Source: Exophiala sp. HKRS030 (lineage: Eukaryota > Ascomycota > Eurotiomycetes > Chaetothyriales > Herpotrichiellaceae). From it: 64,000 bases of DNA. Every line of letters begins with the position of its first letter. The first letter of the stretch is position 1. Shown here piece by piece: positions 42,146 through 53,808 of the stretch. The notes below the pieces were generated by a model. That model was not told the DNA's origin and searched no databases. It saw only the letters and a program-made list of their open reading frames with translations. The translations under genes and the position numbers were made by a program. The stretch spans positions 248,001-312,000 of the forward strand of contig JAHWDD010000010.1 of NCBI GenBank assembly GCA_023897205.1. The letters are read 5' to 3'.

Positions 42146-45100
42146 CAGAAGCGAAAAGACATATCAAATCATTCTGGACCCGACGTCACGTCGCCAGCGA
42201 TGCCATCGATACCATCGATATTGAGAATGACATCAATCTTCGCGACCTTTCCAATGCACTGCAAATGTATTTCCACGCACCAACGCACCAGAGACCCCCG
42301 CTGACCAAATTTGCAGCCTTTCTGATGACCTCTACGGTGATCTCACTCACTTTTTCTGGGAGTTGCTCCAGAATGCGGATGACAGCGAATATCCTACAAC
42401 ACCCCGCGTCGACTCCAACTTGACCAGCCGTGATCTGAGGAGCAACTCCCCGAACGCGGATGACAGCAAATGTCCTCCAACACCCCGCGTCGACTTTCAC
42501 CTGACCAGACGTGATTTGACTTACAAGACCAACGAAAAGGGCTTCACCAGGGGTGACGTGGAATCGCTGTGTGCAGTGGGTAACAGTTCAAAGGCAAGTC
42601 AGAATGACACTATCGGGGAAAAAGGCATTGGCTTCAAGTCAATTTTCAAAGTTGCAGACGTTGTTACCATTCATTCGGGTGTGTATTCTTTCAAACTGGA
42701 TACGCGACGTCTCGGCAACGTCGGCATGGTCCTGCCCTTTTGGCTGGAGGACGAAACACACAACTTCCCTGGGACATCAATCACCCTGCAATTCAAGGCC
42801 GATCTTGACATGTCCAAATTGCGCTGGCACATAGCCTCATTTGATTTCACCTTCCTACTGTTTAGCCGAAAGATCAAAGTGATCAATTTGCATGTCTCAG
42901 ATAGACAGCCGTTTGAGAAGCTTGGACGGCTCAAACAGTTAGGGACCAAGGGTGAAAGAATAGAGACATGGATCGACGGCCGTCTCCATGCGAAGATGGA
43001 CCATGTCATATTTCGAAGCACATATAAGGCCAAGACTCCACGTCGACCTAGCGCTCAAGTTCAGCCGGGCAGCGATGAAACGACAATTGTGCTTGCTTTC
43101 CCACACAAGGACCACAAACCCCTTGTCAAACGCCAAAAGGCCTATGCATACCTACCGGTCAATTCTTTTGGATTTCAGGTAGGACCTTGACCGCTCTTGC
43201 GAAACAAGTCGATCCTAAAAAGTGGTGCAGTTCATTATTCATGCAGATTTTGTCTTGACTGCCAATCGAAAAAATATTGATGGCGACCGAAGATGGAATA
43301 TATTCCTCCAGAGGTGTTTGCCCGAGGCGCTCTCCTCTGCTTTCAAACAGTTGGCAACATCGGCGGAATCTCAAATGAGGTTTGGTTGGCCCGAATATTT
43401 GGGCTCTCTGGGGTCTATTCACGATTCGTTTATGGAAGAGATTGCTGACTCGACTATCGAAAAACTGCAATCGAGGCGACTGATCCGAACAGAGTTGCAA
43501 GACAGTGTTTTCCTGGTGCCTCGGGATTGTCTGACTGCATCAGATGAGTTTCGTGACGCCACTGGTGGACTGCTTCTCACCGAGGGCACATACGCTCAGC
43601 GAGTGAGATCGAATGCCTACTCTGACAAGTCAGCAAAGGCGCTCTCCATACTGGGTGTCAATCCGTTCCAGATTTCGCAGTTCGTGGAGTTGTTGGACCA
43701 ATATATTTCAGCGAATATGGAAAGTTTCACATCAAAGGCGACAGAATGGCACTCCCGCGTTGCGAATCTTCTCTGCAATCATTTCTCAAACGGAGACTAT
43801 CAGTCAAATTCACCCGAATTTCAGGCCTTCAGATCTCTGCAGATCATCCCGTTGGATGACGGCTCATGGGTATCTGGTGCTTCTTGCGAAACTGAAAAGG
43901 TCTTTATGGATCGGGGTCGCCGCATCGTCCTCCCCACTGGCTTCCACTTTTGCTTCGTTCAGGCATCGGCTGCCTGTGATCATGACCGCAGACAGCTCTA
44001 CCAACTGTTAGGTGTCAAATCATGTGATGAGACAGAGATATGCAAGATGATACTCGATTCCCATGCAACAATGGAAGACTTGCCACCTTTGGAAGTCCTT
44101 ATCTCGCATGCGATGTACATATTCCGCGCTCGCTACCAACCTCGACATGGCAAATCACTCCGCCTGCGCCTCCTTGACTCCAATTTTACTACTCGATACC
44201 GGGAGAGAGTCCACCTTCCTTTTGGGACACAAGGAAGGGCTCTCAGACGGCTTTTTGCCGACGATTTTGCTGGTATCATTTGGCTTCATCCAGACTACGA
44301 AGATAGCGTAAAGCAAGACGAAAGACAAAGCTGGTTCCAATTTTTATGCAGTATAGAAGGAGTAGACCGGTTACCTCCTCTTCATTCAGGTGGACGACTC
44401 TCTGATGCAATGAGGCATATTCTGATGAGAAATGGATCGAAGGAATTTCTCTGGCTTCTGAAGACGCAATATCCTTCAGGCTATGGTGATACGTTTGGAG
44501 ATTCGCACACCCGGGAAGCTCAAACACTCACAGAGGATATCAGCAACATTGAGGTAAGCACCGATCAAGGTGTGCAGAAACTGTGCGAGACGATATTGCC
44601 GTCTTTGTCACCTGTCAGCCTGGGTCTTCTCCCTGTTCTACAGCTGGTTGGTCCGAAAAACACGGACTGGGGCTTTCTCCGCAAATTTGGAGTACAGACT
44701 GAGCTCTCGCCGGACTATTTTGTGAAACAGCTCCGGGCGTTGAAAGAAAGCAATGACCAGGGACCAGTGAGGGCAATGGCTACATTTGTTTACAAAGCCA
44801 TTGCAGCATATCCAGGCTTGGATAGCTCAAAACTGTGAGTAAAACCCTTTTGGGATGTGGTAGCTGCTCACAGCAATGAACCAGGGCGAGTTTCCATACC
44901 GAAAGTTTGATATACGTCGATCCTGGAGGGTGGGTTTTGCCGAACGAGTGTGTCTGGGGGGCATCGTTTCCCTGCACGAAGGTGGCTGTTCTCTCCAGAC
45001 TCTATCGTGGGTGTGACATTCTTTTCCAGGCTCTTTTGAAAGTCAGGGACGCAGGACTTGATGATTTAATCTCAGAGCTTGAAGGCATGGAGTCAACAGA

Positions 45101-46683
45101 AGAGCTTGACCGAACCAAGCTTTTGCGCCGGAATATGTTGCCTGCTCTGAACTCCTTCCTAGACAAGGCTTCACTATCAATAGCTCAAAGACAACGATTG
45201 CTTCCGCTTCACATTTTTCCAGTCACTCAAAGTGAGTCCAATGATCCCACGCAAGCTGCACAATTCCTCCGAGCCGAAGACACGTTCTGGATTGCGGACT
45301 TGAACTTTCTGAAATCAAAATTCGAGGGACTTTTGCCATTGCTTGATGTGACTGGAAAACTCTTCAAATCATCAATGCACAACGTTTTCAAAAAGTTGTC
45401 GATGGACTCCAAGCGTTTGTCTCAGAGCGTCCGGAAAGAAGAGAATCAGAATCAACCAGACCAAGGGGATACATCCGAAGTAGCGGATCCTGCGCTTAGC
45501 GATAGGCTCCGAAGGCAGAGTCGATACATCATTGGGTATGTACTTTTGTATAACTTCCGCGGCGCAGGTTCATAGCTGACAGGAGCAAGCATCGTGCGTC
45601 ATGAGAACAAACTTGGACGGCGAGCCGAGCAGGTGACGGCGAGGCTTAGCAACATGAGGGTTTTTCGGGTTCCAGACATAACCGTCAGGCGATACGTTCT
45701 TGATGCCAGCATAAAGAGGTACGGCCGCGATGAGCAGGGAGAGGTCCTCATGTTAGACGCAGACGAAGAACTACATATCAAGATCCGGCGAGATTCAGAG
45801 ACCATGGACATCATAGTCCCATTATCAGAACGTTTCGCGGAGCACTTTGACTTGGAAGACGCCAATCGCGAACTTCTTGTGAAAGTCCTCACAACCGAGA
45901 AAGTCGAGCAGTTCATCGAACGACTCGAAAGAGCAGGTATCAAGACCGATCCAACAAGTGTCGTTGAGGTTGTGGCCGAGGACAGCCAGGACGAAGAGTC
46001 CGATAACGGTGCACTTGCTGAAGATCCTAGCGACGACCTCGGTTTGGCTTTCCAAAGTTTGCACATTGAAGACCCTAGCGACGACCTCGGACTGGCTTTC
46101 GAAAGCTTGGACATCGGCAAAGAGGGGGCTGATACGAGTAGTCGTGGTTCAGACGAAGAATCTTTGGGATCACCGCAACGCAGGCCTCCACAAACGCCGA
46201 GCTCACAGGGACGACGAGTAGTACGCAATGATACGGCCATCTCCTCGCCATTCTCAACGAGAAAACGGTTGGGCGGCCAGGCTGCCTTCACCAGTAGGGC
46301 AAGATCAGATGTTGTCGCTACAGACGAGGCGGAGACTGCTACGGACGAGAACATTGTGCGCTTGACTTCAAGCGTGATTGACGCAAAGCTGTCCGACTCT
46401 ACTCGCGAGGTCTTCCGCAACTGGGTTACGCCTCCTACTCCCTCCCCTCCTTTTCCTCCTCCTCCTCCTCCTCCTCCTTCGGGAGCAGTTCCCGGCACGT
46501 CTCCAGTGCCCGCCTTCGGCGGCAAAGCCACCGCCTTTGAATTCAACTTCAATTCACCAATTCCCCAGTCTCTTTCGAACAACCCAGATACCGGCGGGGG
46601 CAGCAGTTTATCGGGGTCAAACGATACGTCAGCAGCAACGTCGCGCCATATTGCCAACAACTTGGCAGAGGTCCAAGCAGATT

Positions 46684-46719
<36 letters not shown>

Positions 46720-47576
46720 CGCCATCACCATCTTCTTCGAACCATTCTTTACCCGACGTTTCATTTGTTAGAACCCCCACGAATGTTTTTCGACAATCGA
46801 ATTTCAAGAGGTCGTCTGGACGACCTCCCAGGAGCAGCTATGGTGGTGGAAGCGGCTTTGTCGCTCCTCAGGAGTCCCCATCTGCGGCCATACCACATGA
46901 GATTGGATTTGCTGGAGAACAACTGGTGAGTAGATTCAACGTACATCATACCCCATCCATGTTATTATCAAGAACCAGCTTTGTTTTTTTGTTTTTTTCT
47001 TGTAGCAGACTAAAGAAAGCTTTTGTCTAGGTATACAAGTTTCTGGAAGACAAGCTGTCACCATTCTTCACGCCAGAGAACTGGACCAGTAGAGGCCGGG
47101 CGAAAGCCTTTCCGAATGTTCCATTCAGCCACGACTTCCGCGAAAAGGACTTTGCCGACTTCACCTACGCCGACACCCACGGGCGCCTGCGCAAGTATTT
47201 GAGCGAGCACGTCCCAAACTTTGAGAGTCCAAGCGACCAACAAAACGACATCGTCACCTACCACTTGGAGGTCAAATCTACCCTGGGCGGCCTACACTGC
47301 CCAACGTTCCTGAGTAACAACCAGATCTCCATGGCGAAGAAGTACTCGGGGCGAGGAATTCCGAGCACGCCGCCGCAGCCGTCGCCGGCAGCGGCCACCA
47401 CCACCTCCCAGACCGATGCGTACATCCTGGTCCGAGTCTACGGACTCGGCTCGGACCCTCCTCGACCGCAGTTGTGCCTGTTTCCGGATCCTTGGAATCT
47501 CATCTGCCAGGATTCTCTGCTCATCGAAGGCGAAGCTGGGATTTACGTGCGACCGAAAGTGATGACCCCGTCCTGA
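42115..47576 (+). CDS. GHKL (sacsin/Hsp90-like) ATPase with C-terminal DUF3883 'NO VEIN' nuclease-like domain
   Basis: Six exons (42115-42266, 42317-43178, 43231-44834, 44885-45535, 45590-46925, 47031-47576) with introns of 50-105 bp give 1716 residues. The N-terminal ATPase has the N-box FFWELLQNADD (Asn70), a G1-like NEKGF (123-127) and the G2 box IGEKGIGFKSIFKVAD (150-165), then FIIHADFVLTANRKNID. A helical middle part of about 900 residues follows, then an acidic disordered linker with a 16-residue tandem repeat (1234-1265), polyproline and a run of 11 Asp (1456-1466). The C-terminal DUF3883 domain starts at GEQLVYKFLEDKL (1532) and shows ENWTSRGRAKAFP, ADFTY (Asp1578) and HLEVKST (Glu1615, Lys1617), a D...ExK pattern like restriction-type nucleases. 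The plant relative NO VEIN is needed for vascular development; fungal function is unknown. Both putative active sites look intact. Confidence 0.9.
42375..42536 (+). repeat. Imperfect 81 bp tandem duplication inside the ATPase domain
   Basis: Units of 81 bp beginning at GCGGATGACAGC (42375 and 42456) code for NADDSEYPTTPRVDSNLTSR and NADDSKCPPTPRVDFHLTRR. The similarity continues upstream (GAGTTGCTCC versus GAGCAACTCC) but there the offset is 80, so a one-base indel separates the copies. The result is a second N-box-like NADD about 27 residues after the real one. Confidence 0.85.
46020..46115 (+). repeat. 48 bp tandem repeat coding two 16-residue units
   Basis: Units 46020-46067 and 46068-46115 code for EDPSDDLGLAFQSLHI and EDPSDDLGLAFESLDI in the acidic linker of the NO VEIN-like protein. 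Differences are mostly silent or conservative. Confidence 0.9.
46686..46718 (+). repeat. (GAT)11 microsatellite coding poly-Asp
   Basis: Eleven GAT codons in a row within exon 5 of the NO VEIN-like gene. Likely length-polymorphic. Confidence 0.95.
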
Positions 47577-48450
47577 GCAGTCGGATTGCATCACGTTACG
47601 CGCGAACTAGACTGGGGCAAGATGCAGCGTCGAGCTGCGGACGGCGCCATTTTATGTCTCGGAGGGCTCAACATACTCGGAAGAGGTCAAAACACATCGC
47701 CAATGATGGAGTGGAGTCGCGGGAGCAATGGGGCGACGGATGAGTCAGTGAAAGGGCCGTGGAAAGAGTGTTATTCGGGAATTGTACGAAGTGTATATAC
47801 CGTAGATATATAGTCCTCTCACCTCTATAGATGGTAGTATGGCCCAAGGCAGAAAGACCTACGCTGAGGGCCCCGTAACAACCATACTAGAAGTCTGAAG
47901 TTCGGGCGTTCGCATGGGGGACACAATTCCACTTCCACTTCGATATCCTACTTCTAGCTTGTCGACTACTATGATGTCCCTGTTTTGTTCACTTGAAAAC
48001 ATCCTTTCTCGGTCATGTATGCGCAGCAGCACTTTGACCAAGGGTTGATGAGTCGGTTTGAATCTCGTTTGGAGTGGTGGTCACAATCGTCTGCAACACG
48101 CCGTGGACAAACAAAAGCCCACATGCTTTGTCCTCACAGAGTACCACATCAGCAACCATCGCGCATTTTTTGACTGACTCACAACTCGTCGAGTCAGGTT
48201 TGCTACCAATGTGGCTTCCTCTCGACATTGGCACTCCGTACTAGGGACTAGGGATAATCACGTTCCTACCCATATAAATCGGCGGACGCGCCTCCGTCGG
48301 AAGCCATGTCGTAGGAACTGTGATCACCACGAGTGCACAGGCTTGTGGCGGGCTCACACACTTTGGTATATCAAATCTGCCGATAGCGACGGCGATGACT
48401 TGTTCCGAAACGCTGTTCTGCCTTCGAGGAGCAAGGGAACTGCGACTACC
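47577..48450. other. Intergenic region between convergent genes
   Basis: No gene found. An ACTCCGTA element lies at 48233-48240. Confidence 0.45.
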
Positions 48451-49967
48451 TCATTCTGTCAATGGCTCGGCTTGAGACGTCGTAAGCAACTGGTGAGGAT
48501 CCGCGGCAAGTGTGGCGGCCAAATTCTGTGCTCTGCGTCGACCTGCCACCCAGCCCATGAATTCGCTATAAGTCTGTGGCAGGACACTGACATCGGACGG
48601 TGTGTAGAAAGTGTAGAAGAACGTCCCCGTCGACTTGCGTTCCTTGTCTTGATGTTCGACCGGGCGCACGTGCGTTCGAACCATGACCTGGATACGTGTC
48701 CCACCGCTGGGGTCTGGCTCGGTGTACGACACCCCCGCCGCGACGTAAAGAACCGATCCTACTGGCACGGGTTCTTCAAAGGTGCTGGGATCAAGGTTGA
48801 TGAACCTCGGTCGAGTATGTGAAAAGGCAGCGGCACAAGTGAATGCTAATTCGAAGGTGGTTTTGAGGAGGAAACCACCGAAGATCATAAAGTCTGAAGA
48901 TAAATTCATCAGCGAAAGGGTCCGGCATCCACCTCGATGGAAAAGAGTGGAGAGACTTACTGTGCCTGTTGCGCATCTGAGGTTGCATGATTTGAGTACT
49001 GTGGATTTGTGTCTTGGACATGGCGAGGACATTTTGAGGTTGATTCTTGGGATTGTGAGTATCTGCGTAGGCAAGAGAGTCGGTCCACATTTTGTGAATG
49101 AGTGAAGATTCTTCCGCGTCGGGGGCTTTGGCGAGAATGTGCGAGGATTTCATGGCCTTCTTCCTCTTGTAGTTCTCTTCACCTTTGGAGAAGAGGGCCT
49201 TTTCGGCAGGGGTGGTGACCTCCAACGGGGCAATGTTGATGGGTTTCCTGGTGTTGGGGTCCAGCGCTACCATGGTGAAAGCACACGTCATGAAGACATC
49301 CTCTGGGGCGACCTGTTGGCCTTCTTCTGGTGCTTTGGCGATCTGGAGAGTGATCTCCATGCTGCTCCTACCAGTAGCAAAAGACACCTGGCCACTGAGC
49401 TGCAAGTCGCATATCTCACGGATCGGATTTTTAATGGTAATCCTATCCACAGCAGCCGTCACAGTGGTAACGCCTTCGCCGGTGTGTTTGTACGCGACCA
49501 CCCCGGCCAGAGCGTCAAGGTCCATCAGTAAAGTACCAGTGCGTATCTGTCCGGCGGAATTTGCATATGTGTCAAGCATCCATGGGTCTTTCTACAAGTT
49601 ACAACAGAACATTTGGTAAGTAAGGGAATGAGTAGATATATATCATTGGGGGAACACTGACGGACAACGGCAGCACCACGCTGACATAGCTATCGGACAT
49701 CCGTTTAGGTGTCAGGTCTGGCTTCACATTTTCCACGGGTGTAGACACTGGGTTCTTTTCTGCTTCTCTTCTTTCTCGCAATGCCTCGATCCACGGCTTG
49801 CGCACACGCATTTCTGTAAGTGCCTTGAATACACCATCGGTGCGAAGAGTTGTAGTCGAGTGAAAAGGACGGAGAGAGGTCTGTCTCGGAGCAGTTTGAG
49901 CTCCATAAGCACACGCTCGTGTCAGGGATTGTACCCTGGGCAGGTGAAGGAGTCGATGCGAGGCCAT
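48451..49967 (-). CDS. Mitochondrial acyl-CoA thioesterase, ACOT9-like double hotdog
   Basis: Three exons (49967-49662, 49591-48961, 48893-48451) give 459 residues. The first 42 residues are rich in Arg, Ser and Thr without acids (MASHRLLHLPRVQSLTRACA), a typical mitochondrial presequence. Two hotdog domains follow: the first with LLMDLDALAGVVAYKHTG and DRITIKNPI, the second with NFMIFGGFLLKTTFELAF, where the exon 2/3 junction falls, and SVLYVAAGVSYTEP and VMVRTHVRP. This matches the ACOT9/ACOT10 layout, enzymes that hydrolyse short- to long-chain acyl-CoAs in the matrix. Donors are GTCAGT and GTAAGT. It is divergent from the 785-residue protein gene across 407 bp. Substrate range is not predictable. 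Confidence 0.92.
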
Positions 49968-50374
49968 TGTGATTGGGAATCGTGGTGCTGGTAGGAAGGG
50001 GAACGGATTTATGGCTGAAGCATTTCTGTGGCAGACGATACTGGGTCGAGGCAGTCTCTCCGGTCCTACCAGTGACTCACTGTCTCAACAAAATATGAGC
50101 TCGCCGTCTCTCGCTTTCGTAAGTACCCGATCGACGACAATCCCATGTGCCAGCATCGTGAATTAATTATCGTCGAGACCCGCAGACAATAAAAGATACG
50201 GGAAAATATCGGGTGCTTGAGAAGAGTTTGTTAGTCAGAAGAAGCCAGAGGGGGACACTCTTCATGCCCTCATTCCTTTTATAGTATTATTTACTCCATG
50301 CTGTACTCCGTCCATCTCACCTCATCACAACAGTGCTACAAAGAGGCGAGGAGAGGCCATGTCCAAATACAACA
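49968..50374. promoter_or_regulatory. Divergent intergenic region
   Basis: Promoters of the thioesterase gene and the downstream unknown gene. A GTACTCCGTCC variant of the recurrent motif lies near 50301-50311. Nothing else is seen. Confidence 0.4.
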
Positions 50375-52831
50375 ATGCAGGAGCTGGATCTCGGTGACAC
50401 CAGCTTCATACACCGAGACTCCAATGTCGGTCTACACACTAAGACGACAGTCCATATTTCAGGCGAGTGGCAGTCACAAAATAGTTTGCTTCCATGGTGC
50501 CCGCGATCCAAACGTCTTCTTTGCCTTTTCCGCATCTGTTTTGATCTTAGTTTGAACTTGACGCTTATCACATCTGGTCGTAACGATTTCGTCAGATTCA
50601 TTGCAGACTGGGTTGCTGGAGCTGAGGTAAGCCAGTCGAGGAGATTACCAGGCCATTCCGTAAACCTGACCAACATAGCTGTGGAAACAGCTTGGATACG
50701 ATACCTCCTGTGTGCAATACGACAATGAGCAGACTTTGGTTTCTACCAGGGCTTTCAGCTTCCAACTCGAGTTGAAGGTAGAACCATATGACTGTCTTCA
50801 TCAATGTTACTGAGTTTTTTGCAGTCCTTCAATGACGACGGCCAATCCGCTACCTGTCCGGAAACGATTTCGCCTGTGTCGATCCAGCGATTTGAACTTA
50901 CATTGCACTTTACCCACCAGGACAGTGTAGATGTTCTTCCGGCAAGTCAAGAAAAGTCCCGGGCCAGACGGCAGCATTCTTCGTTTTCCCTGGACAACGA
51001 AACGAACAAATCTTCCTCCGGTGAACCAGATCGTGAAAAGAGACATCAAACATCTCAAGGTAATTGTCACCCTGTTATTTCCGAGCTTGTTACTACGTTT
51101 GATGAGGTCCGCCTAAAAAACAAGTCCCCATCCACATCGTTGCTGGATGGACAAGCCTTCCTGATGTTGCTCGATATGGGGATCCGCAGCAGCATCTCTT
51201 CGCGGCTCATCAGACCTCCTGCAGGTTTCAGGCGTGTTACTGAGCTGGAATCGACTCCATTGGCTGCCATATTCCCATCCTGCTTTGCTCAACAATATGC
51301 TCAAAGGTTTGACGAGCAGTGTCGCTTCATTCCAGCCATAACAAGGTGGCTAGCCCCCTTCTCTGTACAGACAAAGGTTCCTGTTGATGGCGCGGTCAGC
51401 GCCCAAGTACACAAGAGTCTTTGGCTGACCCTTGCTCATGGACTTCGGGACCGCAATGGTGAGCGTATCTTGCGATCGCTATGTTCCTCTCGGGCATACG
51501 AGGATTTTATGCTAGACTCAGGCAATCAAAATGCGAGAGATTACGGTTTGATGTTGCAAGACGATGCATCATGTAACAACAATCTAGAAGACTTTCCTGA
51601 AACAGAATTAGGCTATGAGGACGATACAAGTGGTAACCTCTTCGATATTGAGGCAACAGTCAACCAACCGGCTAATTACTATGCAAATTACAACCCTGGA
51701 GTCACATCAAGAGGTGTCAACGATCAGGAGCGTGCAACTACGTCGGAATCCTTTGAGACCTGGGGGTACAGGTACATGCCCTTTAACGTTCACAAGCCTG
51801 TTAGCCAAGCCGACCACCCAGGTGACTTGCCCTGCCCACGTAGACATAGTGCAGATAACACATCGCAGATGAGTGATGCTTCGATGCTTACGGCTTCCCA
51901 TGAACCTATGGCGAACAAGCTCGAACCCCAAGAGTCAGACTTTATTGGTCGGTCTGATTGGCTTACTCAGAATATCATCCGCATGCATCCGCTGATGCAG
52001 CATGAGCAGGATCCTGATTTGTTCGAGGTGGTTGACTGTCATGGAAGAAGACATGGGATAAATGAGCCAGACCACCACGGTTGGCCAGAAGGCGAATCCC
52101 GGGCTCTGACAGTCGGTAAGAAGGAAGAGTGTGTTCCTCAATATACATGCTGCCAACACACCTATCTCAACGCTCAAACAACTCCGCCCCGAGGACATTG
52201 CGACTCACGACACAGTTCAAACGAAAACATTGCTACTCAAGAATCGACAGTATCCATGTCTGGTGATCTGAAGCAGAGCTCCTCAAACACCTCACTGGCC
52301 GACGCACTTGGGGACGATCATCTGCTGTGGCACATGTGGAAGAGAAGGGCCAGTGTCGTCCCACGAGGAGAGGAGGACGTACTCGAGATGAAGATGATGT
52401 TTCAAACAGACCCAGACATGAAGCTCTTTGGCCATGAATGGAGCCTTGATCCAGACCCTAGCCCAGCTGACAAGAATAATGGTTTCACGTCACACGAAGG
52501 CGCCAAGGGTCTTCGACAGTCACAAGGGCAACGCAATAAAACAACAACTCCAATGTCAGACAAGCGATCATATTCCTCGGCCTCTGATTCATCGTCGTCA
52601 TCCCTCTCGTATGTTGGACGGTCAAGCTCAGAGCCCAAGCCACAACGACGAGGGAGCCTTATCAAGCGATTTTCATGGGGAGGGAGACACCATACACCAG
52701 ATATGAGCAGACTAGACGTGACGAAGCTGAATGATCGGACAATGGAAGTCAAAAGAAGGAAGACACTGGACGACTATGAGGTGATGAATAACGAATCCTT
52801 AGACGATGATTCGAACGACATGCTCTTTTGA
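50375..52831 (+). CDS. Uncharacterised fungal protein, 785 residues
   Basis: Three exons, 50375-50626, 50679-50777 and 50825-52831, all phase 0, with introns of 52 and 47 bp. The 33-codon middle exon (LWKQLGYDTSCVQYDNEQTL) joins smoothly to both neighbours, and the splice sites are consensus, so the model is plausible. I do not recognise a family. The N-terminal 260 residues look folded (ISGEWQSQNSLLPW, FDLSLNLTLITSGRNDFVRF, RFELTLHFTHQD, then a helical VHKSLWLTLAHGLRDRNGERI). The rest is low-complexity, rich in Ser, Asp and His. The C-terminus has a Ser cluster (SSASDSSSSSLSY) and a basic RRGSLIKRFSWGGR segment that looks like a kinase target or nuclear signal. No signal peptide or membrane helix is obvious. 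Confidence 0.75.
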
Positions 52832-53799
52832 GGAATTTGCAAACAACAGAGTGACGGCGTTTTTGACATATATTGGGAAGTTTCAAACCTGGGAGTCAGC
52901 GATTTTGGCTGGTATTTGTGTCACGATGAGAAGTATATATCAATGGTAGAGATGCCGGATGCTCAAACGTACATGTATGTACCTGTCATACATCATGAAA
53001 AAGAAAACATTGCAGGGACAGGCGTTGAAAGGCACATATGGGAGGATGATTGCTGAGGTGTGTACTCCGTATACAATAACTCTTGAGATTACCGAGTGCA
53101 ACAATAGATCAGCATTATCGAGGACATTCACATCGATCAGCAGTGTTATTTAGACCGTAGCTTCGAAGCGATGTCTCCTCAATGCCATGTGCCACATCGT
53201 GCATATCATTAATGGAGCCGGAATACGGACACATCACCATTCGTCTAGGCCGGGGTTTAACTTATGGAGGCCCGTGGCGCCTAGAACTGGGGTCGGGAGG
53301 AGCTACATGTCCTCCGTCTAGGCCAGCTTAGTGGGTTTCTGAGCTCCATTGAGCTGATCTTGATGCCCAAACCTCACCAACCCTTCTCGCTTCCCTCGCA
53401 TGTTTATGGGCCTGCTATGCCTAAATCTACCTAGCGACTCGGACCTAGGGCTGCGACTTCTAGGTATAGCTTACAGCACAACGGCTGCAGGAAACGCATC
53501 ATCATCACCAAACCATCAAAAATTTTCAAGCCACCGAGGTCACTTTGTCGCCAGCATTGACTTCATCAATGCTACCTACATCACCAGCATCACCAGCACC
53601 TCGGGCACCATCATCACGCTATCCTCTTCCCTCCACGTTTCCCTCGTAATCGTTCACTCGTTCATTGCCTGGCGGCCCACGAACCACATCCACCTATGCT
53701 ACCTTATCCTTGCCTTGCCGTGGCCTTTTACTGGTCTTGCCCCTCCTCTTGACATCTTGACCTTGTTTCCTTGAGCCCCTCACAGTATCCATCATATAG
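52832..53799. promoter_or_regulatory. Spacer and probable leader of the hexokinase-family gene
   Basis: Contains ACTCCGTA at 53064-53071. An in-frame TAG at 53797-53799 stops the hexokinase frame, so its true start exon must lie in this region, but I could not identify a phase-0 exon with an ATG. A frame of 124 codons (53400-53774) has no family motif and is probably leader. Confidence 0.4.
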
Positions 53800-53808
53800 G
53801 CCTCTTGG

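Noticed and set aside
45599..46807. A 402-codon open frame on the minus strand
   Set aside because: Antisense to exon 5 of the NO VEIN-like gene; its Ser and Gly runs mirror the Asp and Pro runs of the real protein.
53400..53774. A 124-codon frame before the hexokinase-family gene
   Set aside because: Ser/Thr/Ile-rich without motifs and not joinable in phase to the hexokinase frame by a convincing splice pair.
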